A stretch of DNA of 8,531 bases from Deltaproteobacteria bacterium (GCA_016218905.1 JACRCS010000727.1:1-8531), one strand, 5' to 3'; shown: positions 1 to 7,616, counted from the first letter of the stretch. Program-made: numbers and translations. The notes: generated from the letters alone by a model not told the origin.

Positions 1-1
1 C

Positions 2-115
2 GAGTTTCGCGACATGCTCCCCAAGTCCAAGGTCGGAAAGCTCCTGCGCCGCGAGATCCGCGACGAGGAGCGCCGCAAGATGGGCGAAGGCGGGCGGGGA
101 GCGAAGCAAGCCTGA
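2..115 (+). CDS. Acyl-CoA synthetase (AMP-forming), C-terminal end only
   Basis: Only the last 37 codons and the TGA stop lie in the window. The readable tail contains LPKSKVGKLLRREIRDEER, which matches the C-terminal A10 motif of the adenylate-forming superfamily. In that motif (PK-x-x-x-GK-x-x-RR) the lysine after the glycine, encoded at 38-40, contacts the carboxylate and AMP during fatty acyl-adenylate formation. The RRE-RDEER ending is typical of long-chain fatty acid-CoA ligases of the FadD type, which activate free fatty acids to acyl-CoA for beta-oxidation or lipid synthesis. The last residues (GEGGRGAKQA) are a low-complexity tail. Substrate chain length cannot be judged from this fragment. 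A likely intrinsic terminator follows about 90 nt after the stop. Confidence 0.8.
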   Translation, partial: EFRDMLPKSKVGKLLRREIRDEERRKMGEGGRGAKQA

Positions 116-206
116 TTCAGCGACTTCGGGGAGCCCAGGGACGGGAAGGCTGCTCCCGCTCCTCGTCGTCCAGCCCACAAGAATTCCCCGGCGAGGTGGA
201 TTTTTC

Positions 207-230
207 CTATCCCAAAAGGGAAGTTTTTTT
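207..230 (+). terminator. Probable intrinsic terminator after the acyl-CoA synthetase
   Basis: A short stem (CT-T-CCC at 207-213 with a bulged A at 209, pairing with GGG-A-AG at 218-223) closes an AAAA loop at 214-217. It is followed directly by seven T residues at 224-230. The stem is only about 6 bp and mostly AT-flanked, so it is weak for a GC-rich genome. The T-tract and its place between two genes in the same direction fit Rho-independent termination. Confidence 0.42.
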
Positions 231-244
231 CCTCCGTCGCGTGC

Positions 245-266
245 ACAGCGCGCGCTGTTCCGGAAC
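245..266. promoter_or_regulatory. Two adjoining perfect palindromes upstream of the signalling gene
   Basis: Positions 245-258 read ACAGCGCGCGCTGT, a perfect 14-bp palindrome. Positions 257-266 read GTTCCGGAAC, a perfect 10-bp palindrome that shares two bases with the first. The octamer GTTCCGGA occurs again at 315-322, closer to the start codon. Dyads of this size in a leader region are typical of dimeric regulator operators, but I cannot name a regulator. High G+C content raises the chance of GC-only palindromes, so the second, less biased one is the more notable. Confidence 0.3.
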
Positions 267-280
267 GGCGGCGGAGAAAA

Positions 281-296
281 GACCGCGGGAGCGGTC
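281..296 (+). promoter_or_regulatory. Short hairpin with GNRA-type loop in the leader of the signalling gene
   Basis: GACCGC (281-286) and GCGGTC (291-296) are perfect inverted repeats enclosing the tetraloop GGGA, which fits the stable GNRA loop class. No T-tract follows, so it is unlikely to be a terminator. It may be a leader RNA structure about 90 nt upstream of the ATG, or part of the same dyad-rich regulatory region. I see no convincing -35/-10 pair here. Confidence 0.3.
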
Positions 297-386
297 GCTT
301 GCCGCCAAGGAGCCGTTCCGGATTAGGGGCATGCTAATTGCTTGAGCCTCGGCGATGAGGTTTGCCGACTGTGCACTGAGGCACGT

Positions 387-2531
387 ATGCGAGAAACCTT
401 CCCGGACGACTCCTTCCTTGCCCTGCAAGCCGAGATCACTCCGGAGCTCGCGAAGACCTGCTCCGAGAAGATGAACCTCCTCTTCCAGGTGCAACTGCTC
501 GGGCGCAGCGTCGACGACGTCGACGCGGCCCTGACCCTCCTCATGGACCTGGCGCGGGACCTCGTCCCCTGCGAAAGGGGCGCCCTCCTCTGGTGGAACG
601 AAGGGGATGAGACCCTGGACGTCCGCGTCAGCAGGGGCTTCGACAGCACGCTGCCGGCCTCGTTCCTCCGCGAAGCCTTCTACGCGTCCGGCGGTCGGTC
701 GAACGCTCGCCCGGTGCTCGTCTCCGGCGAACGCTCCGGTTCCGAGGCGCTCGATCTCCTCCAGAACCGCCTCCGGGCCTCGAGTCTCCTCCTGATGCCC
801 CTCTACGCGGCCCACGGGGTGATGGGCGCGCTGGTCCTGCTCCGCGACGGCAGCGCTGTTTTTCAACGGGAAGAGGCCCATCTCCTGCGGGTCTTCACGT
901 TCTCCTTCGAGGGCGTCCTGGACGCCCACCTCCACTGTGACAACAGGCGGGACCTCACCTACTCGGATCCGCTCACGGGGCTCTTCAATCGGCGCTACTT
1001 CGACCAGAAGGTAGAGCGGGAGATCGAGCGCGCGCGCCGCTCGAATCATCAGGTTTCGGTCTTCTTGGTGGCGCTCGACGATTTCCACCGTTTTCGCCAG
1101 CGGCACGGCCGACCGGCTGGGGAGGCGCTGCTCCGCGGAGTCTCTTCCGCCCTGGGCCGGACGTGCCGGAAGTTCGACACGCTCGCCAGGTTTCGAGAGG
1201 ATGCTTTCGCCCTCATCCTGCCGGGAGCACAGAAGCGGTCCCTGCGCTCTGCGGTGGAGAGAGTCTTTCAATCGGTGACCGAGGCTCTGCAGCGCGACCT
1301 GCCGGGCGGCAGCCGCGATGTCCCTTCTTGCAGCGTCAGCGGCGTCTCGTACCCGGAAGACGGCGTCTCGCCCGAAGCGCTGATCGAGGCGTGCAGCCAG
1401 GGCCTGGAGAAAGCCCGCTCCATTCCCGGGCGCCACTACCATCAATGGCCCGCGCGGGATTTCCGGAGAGGCGAGGAGGACGTTCTCGACCCGGTCCGGA
1501 CCGGCGTCTTTCGGGAGCCGCTCCTGGAGCCGGGAAAGCTGCTCGAGCTCTTCTGCCGGCTCTGCCTCGACGCCGTTCCGGCCGACCGGATCTCCATCAT
1601 GCTGGATGACGGGGACTCCCTCGCGGTCCGAGTCGCGCTGGGCTTCGACGGGAGGGAGGAGGTGGTACAGTCCCTCAGGCTCCCGCTCACCGGCCACACG
1701 GTATCCGCGTGGGTGGCCCAGAGGCGTCAGCCGCTCCTGGTCCGCAACGCGGGGGAGATGCGCGCCGTCACCCTCCCCTCGGATCACGCCTACAAGAACG
1801 ACTCCTTCTTCTCCTTCCCGCTATTGGACGGCGAGAGGCTGCTGGGTGTCGTCCACTTCAGCAATCGCTCGGACGGAGAGCCCTTCTCGGAGAAGGACGT
1901 CGACCGGTTTCGACCCCTGGCACAGGTGATGGAGCGCTACATCGCGCTTTACCGGAGCTTCGGAAGCTCTCAGGAGGCCTTCTTGCGCGAGGCCCTGGCG
2001 CTGCTCGTCAGCATGATGGAGGCACAGGTGCCCGGGATGGAGTGCCACTCGGAAGAAGTGGCTCACCTGGCGGAGAAGACCGCTCGGGAGCTCGGATACG
2101 AGGAGAAGGAGGCGGCGCGATTGGCCGTGAGCTCGCGGCTGCACAATCTCGGGAACGTCAGCCTCCGGGCCGGCGCGTTGGCACAGCCGAGGGCTCTCAA
2201 TGCGGGGGAACGCGCCATGAGTCAACGCCACCCGCTGCTCGGCTGGCGGTTCCTCAAGGACGTGCCCCTCGGCCCGATCGATCGGGAAGCCATCCTGTAT
2301 CATCACGAGCGTGAGGATGGATCCGGCTACTTCGGCAAGAAGGGGGCCGAGACGCCCGAGACGGCCAAGATCCTCGGAGCGGCCGACGTCTACAAGGCGA
2401 TCACGTCACCCCGGCCGTACCGGCCCGCGGTCTCCAAGGAAGCGGCTCTCCAGTACCTGGAAGGGCAGAAGGGGAAGCTCTTCGACGGACGGGTCATCGA
2501 CGCCTTGAAGGTGGTCTTGCAGGGTACCTAA
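387..2531 (+). CDS. GAF-GGDEF-GAF-HD-GYP protein with degenerate cyclic-di-GMP catalytic sites
   Basis: This is a 714-residue cytoplasmic signalling protein with no signal peptide or membrane segment. A GAF-like sensor domain (about 30-185) is followed by GGDEF (190-345, opening DPLTGLFNRRYF), a second GAF (370-520) and HD-GYP (530-714). In the GGDEF domain the signature is REDAF (270-274). The first metal Asp is replaced by Ala229, the substrate Asn-Asp by Arg237-Gln238, and GH...GD by GR...GE. Diguanylate cyclase activity is therefore unlikely. The I-site RxxD is intact (RKFD, 261-264). In HD-GYP the HD dyad reads HN (586-587), the following Lys is Asn590, and GYP is GYF (647-649). Glu545, His554, His586, His615, His639-640 and Asp667 remain. 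I infer a c-di-GMP receptor or scaffold rather than a turnover enzyme. ATG 387 is preferred because GAGG lies 5 nt upstream; an in-frame TTG at 342 would add 15 residues. The stop overlaps the convergent gene's stop. Confidence 0.88.
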   Translation: MRETFPDDSFLALQAEITPELAKTCSEKMNLLFQVQLLGRSVDDVDAALTLLMDLARDLVPCERGALLWWNEGDETLDVRVSRGFDSTLPASFLREAFYASGGRSNARPVLVSGERSGSEALDLLQNRLRASSLLLMPLYAAHGVMGALVLLRDGSAVFQREEAHLLRVFTFSFEGVLDAHLHCDNRRDLTYSDPLTGLFNRRYFDQKVEREIERARRSNHQVSVFLVALDDFHRFRQRHGRPAGEALLRGVSSALGRTCRKFDTLARFREDAFALILPGAQKRSLRSAVERVFQSVTEALQRDLPGGSRDVPSCSVSGVSYPEDGVSPEALIEACSQGLEKARSIPGRHYHQWPARDFRRGEEDVLDPVRTGVFREPLLEPGKLLELFCRLCLDAVPADRISIMLDDGDSLAVRVALGFDGREEVVQSLRLPLTGHTVSAWVAQRRQPLLVRNAGEMRAVTLPSDHAYKNDSFFSFPLLDGERLLGVVHFSNRSDGEPFSEKDVDRFRPLAQVMERYIALYRSFGSSQEAFLREALALLVSMMEAQVPGMECHSEEVAHLAEKTARELGYEEKEAARLAVSSRLHNLGNVSLRAGALAQPRALNAGERAMSQRHPLLGWRFLKDVPLGPIDREAILYHHEREDGSGYFGKKGAETPETAKILGAADVYKAITSPRPYRPAVSKEAALQYLEGQKGKLFDGRVIDALKVVLQGT

Positions 2532-3925
2532 AGGCCCCCTTCCAGGACCGTCCCGGACCGCACCGTCATCGGCTGGGAGCCGCCGTTCACCACCCGTACG
2601 GCTCCGCGAATCGTCACACCCTCCTCGAAACGGACGTCGCCGATCACCTCGAGACTCGTGGCAGACAGGAGGCTCGGCGGCTCCGGGATCCTCAGGTCGA
2701 GGTCAGGGGCCGAGGCGTAGTAGTTGGGGTCGAGCCGCACCGCCGGCGGGCCCAACCCGGCGTCCCGCAACCCGTTCGGCACGAGGGGCGAATCTTCGCC
2801 CAAGAGGTAGGCATCGCTCCGTCTCACCAGCAGATCGTCGGTCGTCTTGACGGGCGCGAACCGCGTCCGCGGGACGAGGACTCCTCCGGCGTGCTCGAAC
2901 GCGCCGATCGCCGCCCCCATCGCCGTCTCCAACTGGACGACGGGCGTAGAACGGACGACCTTTCGGTTGACGATCGGCGGCAGGTCTAGGCTCTCCGCGG
3001 CCAGGCGCCGTTCGACGGCGGCCAGATCGATCCACAGGTTGTTCGTGTTGAAGAAGGGGAACCTCGTCGCGTCGGCGAACTCCTCCTCGTGCCCGTCCGG
3101 GACCTGCGCGGCTTCCAACAACTGGAGGTGCCCGCCGCTTCGGACCAGCGTTCCCCCTTTCAGGTCTGCCGCCGTCTTCGGGGTGACCTCCATGAGGAAC
3201 TCGAGGCCGTTCTCCGCAAGAAAGCCGAGGATCCCCAGGTGGATCGTGGCGCCGAGATTGTCGGCGTTGGAGACGAACGCCCAGCGGACGCCCCGGTCGA
3301 GCAGGAGAGCGAGCGCTCCCGACTCGCGCAAGGCGAGGTAGAGATCCCCGTGACCCGGGGGCGCCCACGCCTCCCGATCTTCCGCCTCCCCGAAGGGTTC
3401 GCCCGACTCCGCCACGATTCGGGGAAAACGGTGTTGAAGGAAGTCCAGCGGCAGGGGAGCACCTTGGCCGGAGAGGGCGAGGGGGTAGGGTTCGAGGGCA
3501 GCCAGCGTATCCGAGCGGGTGGCGAAGGAGTTCATGAAGAGGATCGGAAAGGGCCGCCCCCATCGGCGCCGGAGCTCCAGGACGTGCCGCGAGATGAGAT
3601 CCAGGAACGTGTAGCTCTCCTTGACCCGCAGAAGGCTCTTGGCCCGCTCCATCTTCATCGAAGTGCCGAGACCCCCGTTGAGTACGATCCAGGCGATCTT
3701 CCCGAGGCAAGACCGGCCGACGTCGCGAAGACGATCGTCTTCGAGGGCGGAGAGGTGGACCAGGTCCGACGCTTGGCAAGGCGCGATCTCGGACCACAAG
3801 GCCTTTCCGGAGAAACCCTTCCGGAACGCCCGGTACATCCTCTCGAAGCTTCGGATGGCGTCCGGTCCCAGGCCGGCAGCGCCCAGGCGGGGGCGGATTC
3901 GGGTGAGGGCGAGGTCGATGTCCAT
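2528..3925 (-). CDS. UTP-glucose-1-phosphate uridylyltransferase, eukaryotic (UGP2) type
   Basis: This 465-residue cytosolic enzyme makes UDP-glucose from UTP and glucose-1-phosphate, for glycans, glycogen or trehalose synthesis. It belongs to the UDPGP family rather than to bacterial GalU. Visible motifs are LNGGLGTSM (82-90, nucleotide-binding loop) with Lys96, TFLDL (106-110), MNSF (131-134), PPGHGD (189-194), SNADNLGAT (219-227), FFNTNNLW (291-298), QLETAMGAAI (331-340) and PVKTTDDLL (358-366). A short beta-helix-like C-terminus starts near 425. Length matches the family. Two differences from the usual pattern are KMERAKS where many members have GCxGPKS, and His229 after NLGATI where Asp is common. 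ATG 3925 is chosen because family similarity begins there and a purine-rich GAGAGAGAG lies just upstream. The reading frame stays open further upstream, but that part looks non-coding. Confidence 0.93.
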   Translation of the reverse strand: MDIDLALTRIRPRLGAAGLGPDAIRSFERMYRAFRKGFSGKALWSEIAPCQASDLVHLSALEDDRLRDVGRSCLGKIAWIVLNGGLGTSMKMERAKSLLRVKESYTFLDLISRHVLELRRRWGRPFPILFMNSFATRSDTLAALEPYPLALSGQGAPLPLDFLQHRFPRIVAESGEPFGEAEDREAWAPPGHGDLYLALRESGALALLLDRGVRWAFVSNADNLGATIHLGILGFLAENGLEFLMEVTPKTAADLKGGTLVRSGGHLQLLEAAQVPDGHEEEFADATRFPFFNTNNLWIDLAAVERRLAAESLDLPPIVNRKVVRSTPVVQLETAMGAAIGAFEHAGGVLVPRTRFAPVKTTDDLLVRRSDAYLLGEDSPLVPNGLRDAGLGPPAVRLDPNYYASAPDLDLRIPEPPSLLSATSLEVIGDVRFEEGVTIRGAVRVVNGGSQPMTVRSGTVLEGGL

Positions 3926-4132
3926 CGTCTCTCTCTCGGGTGCGCTGCAGGGAAAGAAGGCCGGATCGGGAGCCGTCCTGCCGTGCCTCTCGGCGATGTC
4001 CACGCGGGCGTGCCGCTTCAGGACGGCCGGCCCTCGCAGTATAGGGCAGCCGTCGCGGGCTCGAGAAGTCGTTTCCCGCGGCGGCCGCCCGACCGGCCAC
4101 GGCATCTCTCCTGCCGGGCCGGGGAGCTTCTT
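3926..4132. other. Divergent intergenic region between the uridylyltransferase and the small ORF
   Basis: About 207 bp separate the two divergent starts. On the minus strand a good -10 hexamer, TATACT, lies at 4038-4043, about 110 nt before the uridylyltransferase ATG, but no matching -35 is found at the right spacing. No clear promoter for the plus-strand small gene is visible. Frames open through this stretch on both strands, as is common in G+C-rich DNA, and none shows a recognisable protein. Confidence 0.3.
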
Positions 4133-4579
4133 GTGCTTTTGCTGCACCGGGGTAGCATGCGAGCCATGCGCGTCGTTGGCCGAATGGACCAGTATCGCAG
4201 ACGCCGCCATCGGGCGGCCGTGAAGCGGAAGGGGATCGTTCGACGGAGACACCGGGCGAACTGTCACCTGAGACTGCCGGAGGGCGTAAGCCCCGAAGCT
4301 CTCGGCAGCGCCGACTTCGGGTCCGTCCTGGGTGATCTCATCCAACGGATCTGCTCATATCCCGGCGTCAGGGGTGTGCTCTGGCGCCGCGACGATGCCG
4401 CGGTCCTATTGAAGATCGTCGCGCCCTCGCCGATGACGCGGCCCATGTGCATCCTCGGCGAGAACTGGCTGCGCGGACTACGGAACGCTTTCCCCTCCTT
4501 CGCCTGGGAGCTCGGCGTCGTCCCGGAGCCTCCTGAAGACGACCCCGCCTCGTGGTACACCTGCTGGCGGGATTCCTGA
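4133..4579 (+). CDS. Hypothetical small protein with arginine-rich N-terminus
   Basis: I do not recognise this protein (148 residues from GTG 4133, 140 from ATG 4157, 131 from ATG 4184). The GTG is chosen because GGGGAG at 4121-4126 sits 6 nt upstream, whereas the ATGs lack a comparable ribosome binding site. The stretch after Met4184 contains QYRRRRHR, AVKRKG and VRRRHR, so it is strongly basic and could bind nucleic acid or an anionic surface. The remainder looks globular: LPEGVSPEAL, DLIQRICSYPGVRGVLW, MCILGENWLRGLRNAF, then an acidic end (PEPPEDDPASWYTCWRDS). It has four cysteines but no CxxC pair. Third codon positions in the C-terminal two thirds are strongly G/C, as in neighbouring genes, which supports real coding. 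It is divergent from the uridylyltransferase and 110 bp upstream of metY. Confidence 0.55.
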   Translation: MLLLHRGSMRAMRVVGRMDQYRRRRHRAAVKRKGIVRRRHRANCHLRLPEGVSPEALGSADFGSVLGDLIQRICSYPGVRGVLWRRDDAAVLLKIVAPSPMTRPMCILGENWLRGLRNAFPSFAWELGVVPEPPEDDPASWYTCWRDS

Positions 4580-4612
4580 GCGGCGCGCTTCCATCCGGCC
4601 ACCCCTTTATCC

Positions 4613-4641
4613 TTGACTCGCTTCATGAACGTCGCATAGAA
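4613..4641 (+). promoter_or_regulatory. Possible sigma-70 promoter of metY
   Basis: TTGACT at 4613-4618 matches the -35 consensus in five of six positions. CATAGA at 4635-4640 is a weaker -10 with a 16-nt spacer. The start of transcription would be near 4647, leaving a leader of about 40 nt. That leader is too short for a SAM riboswitch, and I see none. Confidence 0.4.
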
Positions 4642-4662
4642 GCACTCCTGTTTCCCTGCTGA

Positions 4663-5982
<1,320 letters not shown>

Positions 5983-5992
5983 AGTGGGTGGA

Positions 5993-6073
5993 GCCGTTAG
6001 CGGTTAGCTGTTAGCCGTCAGGAGTCAACCCCACGCTCTCCTAATCGCTAATGGCTAACGGCTAATAGCTGCT
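5993..6073. repeat. Inverted array of TTAGC heptamers between convergent genes; possible two-way terminator
   Basis: The left arm (5995-6015) holds three heptamers in strict 7-bp register: CGTTAGC, GGTTAGC, TGTTAGC. The right arm (6041-6069) carries the inverse, CTAATCG, CTAATGG, CTAACGG, CTAATAG, so its complement reads GATTAGC, CATTAGC, CGTTAGC, TATTAGC. The arms are about 25 nt apart and can pair over roughly 20 bp with four or five mismatches, giving a long imperfect hairpin. It lies between metY (+) and the IclR gene (-), whose TAG stop at 6074-6076 adjoins it. I infer a role as a two-way transcription end or a dispersed genomic repeat. There is no T-tract on either side. Confidence 0.7.
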
Positions 6074-6862
6074 CTAACGCAGGCTTTGAGACAGGGAGAG
6101 CGCGGCCTGTCGCACCTTTCGGCCCAGCTCCTGAAGCTGGGGCTCCGGCAAGCGATCGACGAAGCCGAGCGCGTAGAGCACTCCGGCCAGCTTGCCGGAG
6201 GCGTCCCTCACGGGAGAGGCGACGGCCGCGACGCCTTGCAGGTACTCGCCGCGGTCGAAGGCCACCCCCAGCTTCCGGACTTCCTCGAGCTCGCGCTCGA
6301 GCTCTTCTCGCGTGGCCACGCTGCCCAGCGTTGCCTGCGGCAGGTCGGCGGGGACGGGGACGCCTCCCCAGGCGATCAGGACCTTGCCCGTCGCGCCCGC
6401 GAGGAGGGGCACCGTCATGCCGGGTGCGGCGCCCACCCGAAAATCCTGCGCTCCCTCGATGACCGCTTCGATGCGCAGGCGCGAGCGGTCGGGAATGCCT
6501 AGCACGGCGGTCTGGCCCGTCTCTCGGGAGAGGTTGCGAAGGAACGCTTCCGCGATTTCGGGGAGATCGACTTCGTTGCTGCGGCTTTGGGCGAGCTTTC
6601 CCACTAGCGGCCCCAGGTGAAACTTCTTGCCCGGCATCTCCTCGACCGCACCTTCTTCGCGCAGGGCGAGCAGGATGCCGTGAATGCTCCCCTTGCTCGC
6701 GCCGAGGCTTCGGGCGATCTCGGAGATGCCCAGCGGCCCCCGAACCTCCGCCAGGAGGCGCAAGACGGCGAACGCCCGCGCGACGGCGGGCGCTCGATAT
6801 TGGTGGGGCGGGGCCTCCGCCGGCACTTTCGCCGGCGGCGCGGCTCTCGAGGGTGAGCGCAC
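6074..6862 (-). CDS. IclR-family transcriptional regulator
   Basis: This 262-residue DNA-binding regulator has the two-domain IclR layout. A winged helix-turn-helix spans about 24-85, with AVARAFAVLRLLAE (26-39), GISEIARSLGASKGSIHGIL (45-64, the HTH) and KKFHLGPLVGKL (79-90). The effector-binding domain spans about 98-262, with GATGKVLIAW (156-165), TREELERELEEVRKLGVAFDRGEYLQGV (184-211) and VASPVRD (214-220). Members usually act as dimers that sense small metabolites and repress or activate nearby catabolic genes. The effector is not predictable here. The N-terminal 20 residues are Ala/Pro-rich and probably disordered. GTG 6862 is used as the start because GGAG, inside the end of the upstream cyclophilin gene, is 8 nt away and no ATG exists before residue 76. 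It is probably co-transcribed with the cyclophilin and converges on metY. Confidence 0.92.
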   Translation of the reverse strand: MRSPSRAAPPAKVPAEAPPHQYRAPAVARAFAVLRLLAEVRGPLGISEIARSLGASKGSIHGILLALREEGAVEEMPGKKFHLGPLVGKLAQSRSNEVDLPEIAEAFLRNLSRETGQTAVLGIPDRSRLRIEAVIEGAQDFRVGAAPGMTVPLLAGATGKVLIAWGGVPVPADLPQATLGSVATREELERELEEVRKLGVAFDRGEYLQGVAAVASPVRDASGKLAGVLYALGFVDRLPEPQLQELGRKVRQAALSLSQSLR

Positions 6863-6867
6863 GGGGA

Positions 6868-7530
6868 TTACTCCACCTCGGCGACGGCCTTCTCGATCCT
6901 CAGCGGCTCCTTCGTCTGACCGCTCTGGGTGCCCGCGGCCTCGAGGGTCTTGAGGACCTCCTTGCCGTCGACGACCTCACCGAAGATGGTGTGCTTGCCG
7001 TCGAGCCAGGGAGTCGGGACGAAGGTCAGGAAGAACTGGCTGCCGTCCGTGCCTGGCCCTCGGTTGGCCATGGAGAGCAGTCCCGGACGGTCGTGACGGA
7101 CCTTCGGGCTGAACTCGCCTCCGAACTCGTACCCGGGGCCGCCGGTCCCGGTTCCCAGCGGGCAGCCGCCCTGCGCCATGAAGCCGGAGATGACCCGGTG
7201 GAAGGCGAGCCCATCGTAGAACCCGAGCTCTACGAGATAGAGGAAGCTCGTCACGTGCATGGGAGCGACGTCCGGCATCATCCGGATCCGCAGGGCTCCC
7301 TTGTTGGTCGTCATTCGGACGAAGTAGGTCTTCCCGGCTTCGAACTCGACCTGCTGCGGCTTCGGAATCGAGGTCTTCCAGCGAGGATTTGCCCGGTCGA
7401 TCTTGTCCGAGGCGGCCAGTTCCTGAATTTTCTGCAAAGCTTTGTCCTTTCCTGGCTCCTGGGCGCCGGCGGCGCTCCAGAGGTTGAAGGCGACGAGGAG
7501 GCCGAGAAGGCATGCGACCGACTGCTTCAT
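6868..7530 (-). CDS. Exported cyclophilin-type peptidyl-prolyl cis-trans isomerase
   Basis: This 220-residue protein catalyses cis-trans isomerisation of X-Pro bonds, assisting protein folding outside the cytoplasm. A Sec signal peptide covers residues 1-23: Lys2, a hydrophobic core (VACLLGLLVAFNLW), and a likely AGA/Q cleavage site. No lipobox cysteine follows, so a soluble periplasmic location is likely. A charged linker (24-65) precedes the cyclophilin domain (about 68-218). Conserved residues are visible: FHRVISGFMAQGG (110-122) with catalytic Arg112, Phe117, Met118 and Gln120, GSQFF (163-167), and PWLDGKHTIFG (174-184) with the Trp that confers cyclosporin binding in eukaryotic relatives. 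ATG 7530 has GGAG about 10 nt upstream. It lies 5 bp from the IclR start, so an operon is probable. Confidence 0.94.
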   Translation of the reverse strand: MKQSVACLLGLLVAFNLWSAAGAQEPGKDKALQKIQELAASDKIDRANPRWKTSIPKPQQVEFEAGKTYFVRMTTNKGALRIRMMPDVAPMHVTSFLYLVELGFYDGLAFHRVISGFMAQGGCPLGTGTGGPGYEFGGEFSPKVRHDRPGLLSMANRGPGTDGSQFFLTFVPTPWLDGKHTIFGEVVDGKEVLKTLEAAGTQSGQTKEPLRIEKAVAEVE

Positions 7531-7587
7531 CCTTGGTTTTCTCCGCGCTGGTACTCTGGTGTAGGCTTCCCGGTGACTGAACGTCCC

Positions 7588-7616
7588 ATGATAGCGGGCG
7601 TGGCCCTCGGGCGCAA
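7588..7616 (-). promoter_or_regulatory. Possible sigma-70 promoter for the cyclophilin-IclR operon
   Basis: On the minus strand TTGCGC (7611-7616) and TATCAT (7588-7593) are separated by 17 bp. The -10 matches in five of six positions, while the -35 matches only in its TTG. Transcription would start near 7581, giving a leader of about 50 nt before the cyclophilin ATG. Confidence 0.4.

Noticed and set aside
333..344. TTG 342 as the start of the signalling gene
   Set aside because: The nearest purine run (AGGGG at 325-329) is 12 nt away, whereas ATG 387 has GAGG at 5 nt. The first 15 codons add no domain.
207..1787. A 526-codon open frame on the minus strand opposite the first half of the signalling gene
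   Set aside because: Its translation is low-complexity and rich in Arg, Glu, Pro and Gly, as expected for the antisense of a high-GC gene. The plus strand encodes clear GAF and GGDEF domains.
3089..4132. Long plus-strand frame running through the uridylyltransferase into the small gene
   Set aside because: The part opposite the uridylyltransferase has no recognisable domain and is antisense to a certain gene. Only the last portion from about 4133 looks coding.
3926..4345. N-terminal extension of the uridylyltransferase reading frame (605 residues in total)
   Set aside because: Family similarity and normal length start at ATG 3925. The extension has no motif and lies opposite the small plus-strand gene.
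5993..6073. CRISPR array
   Set aside because: The units are 7 bp, directly adjacent without unique spacers, and inverted between arms.
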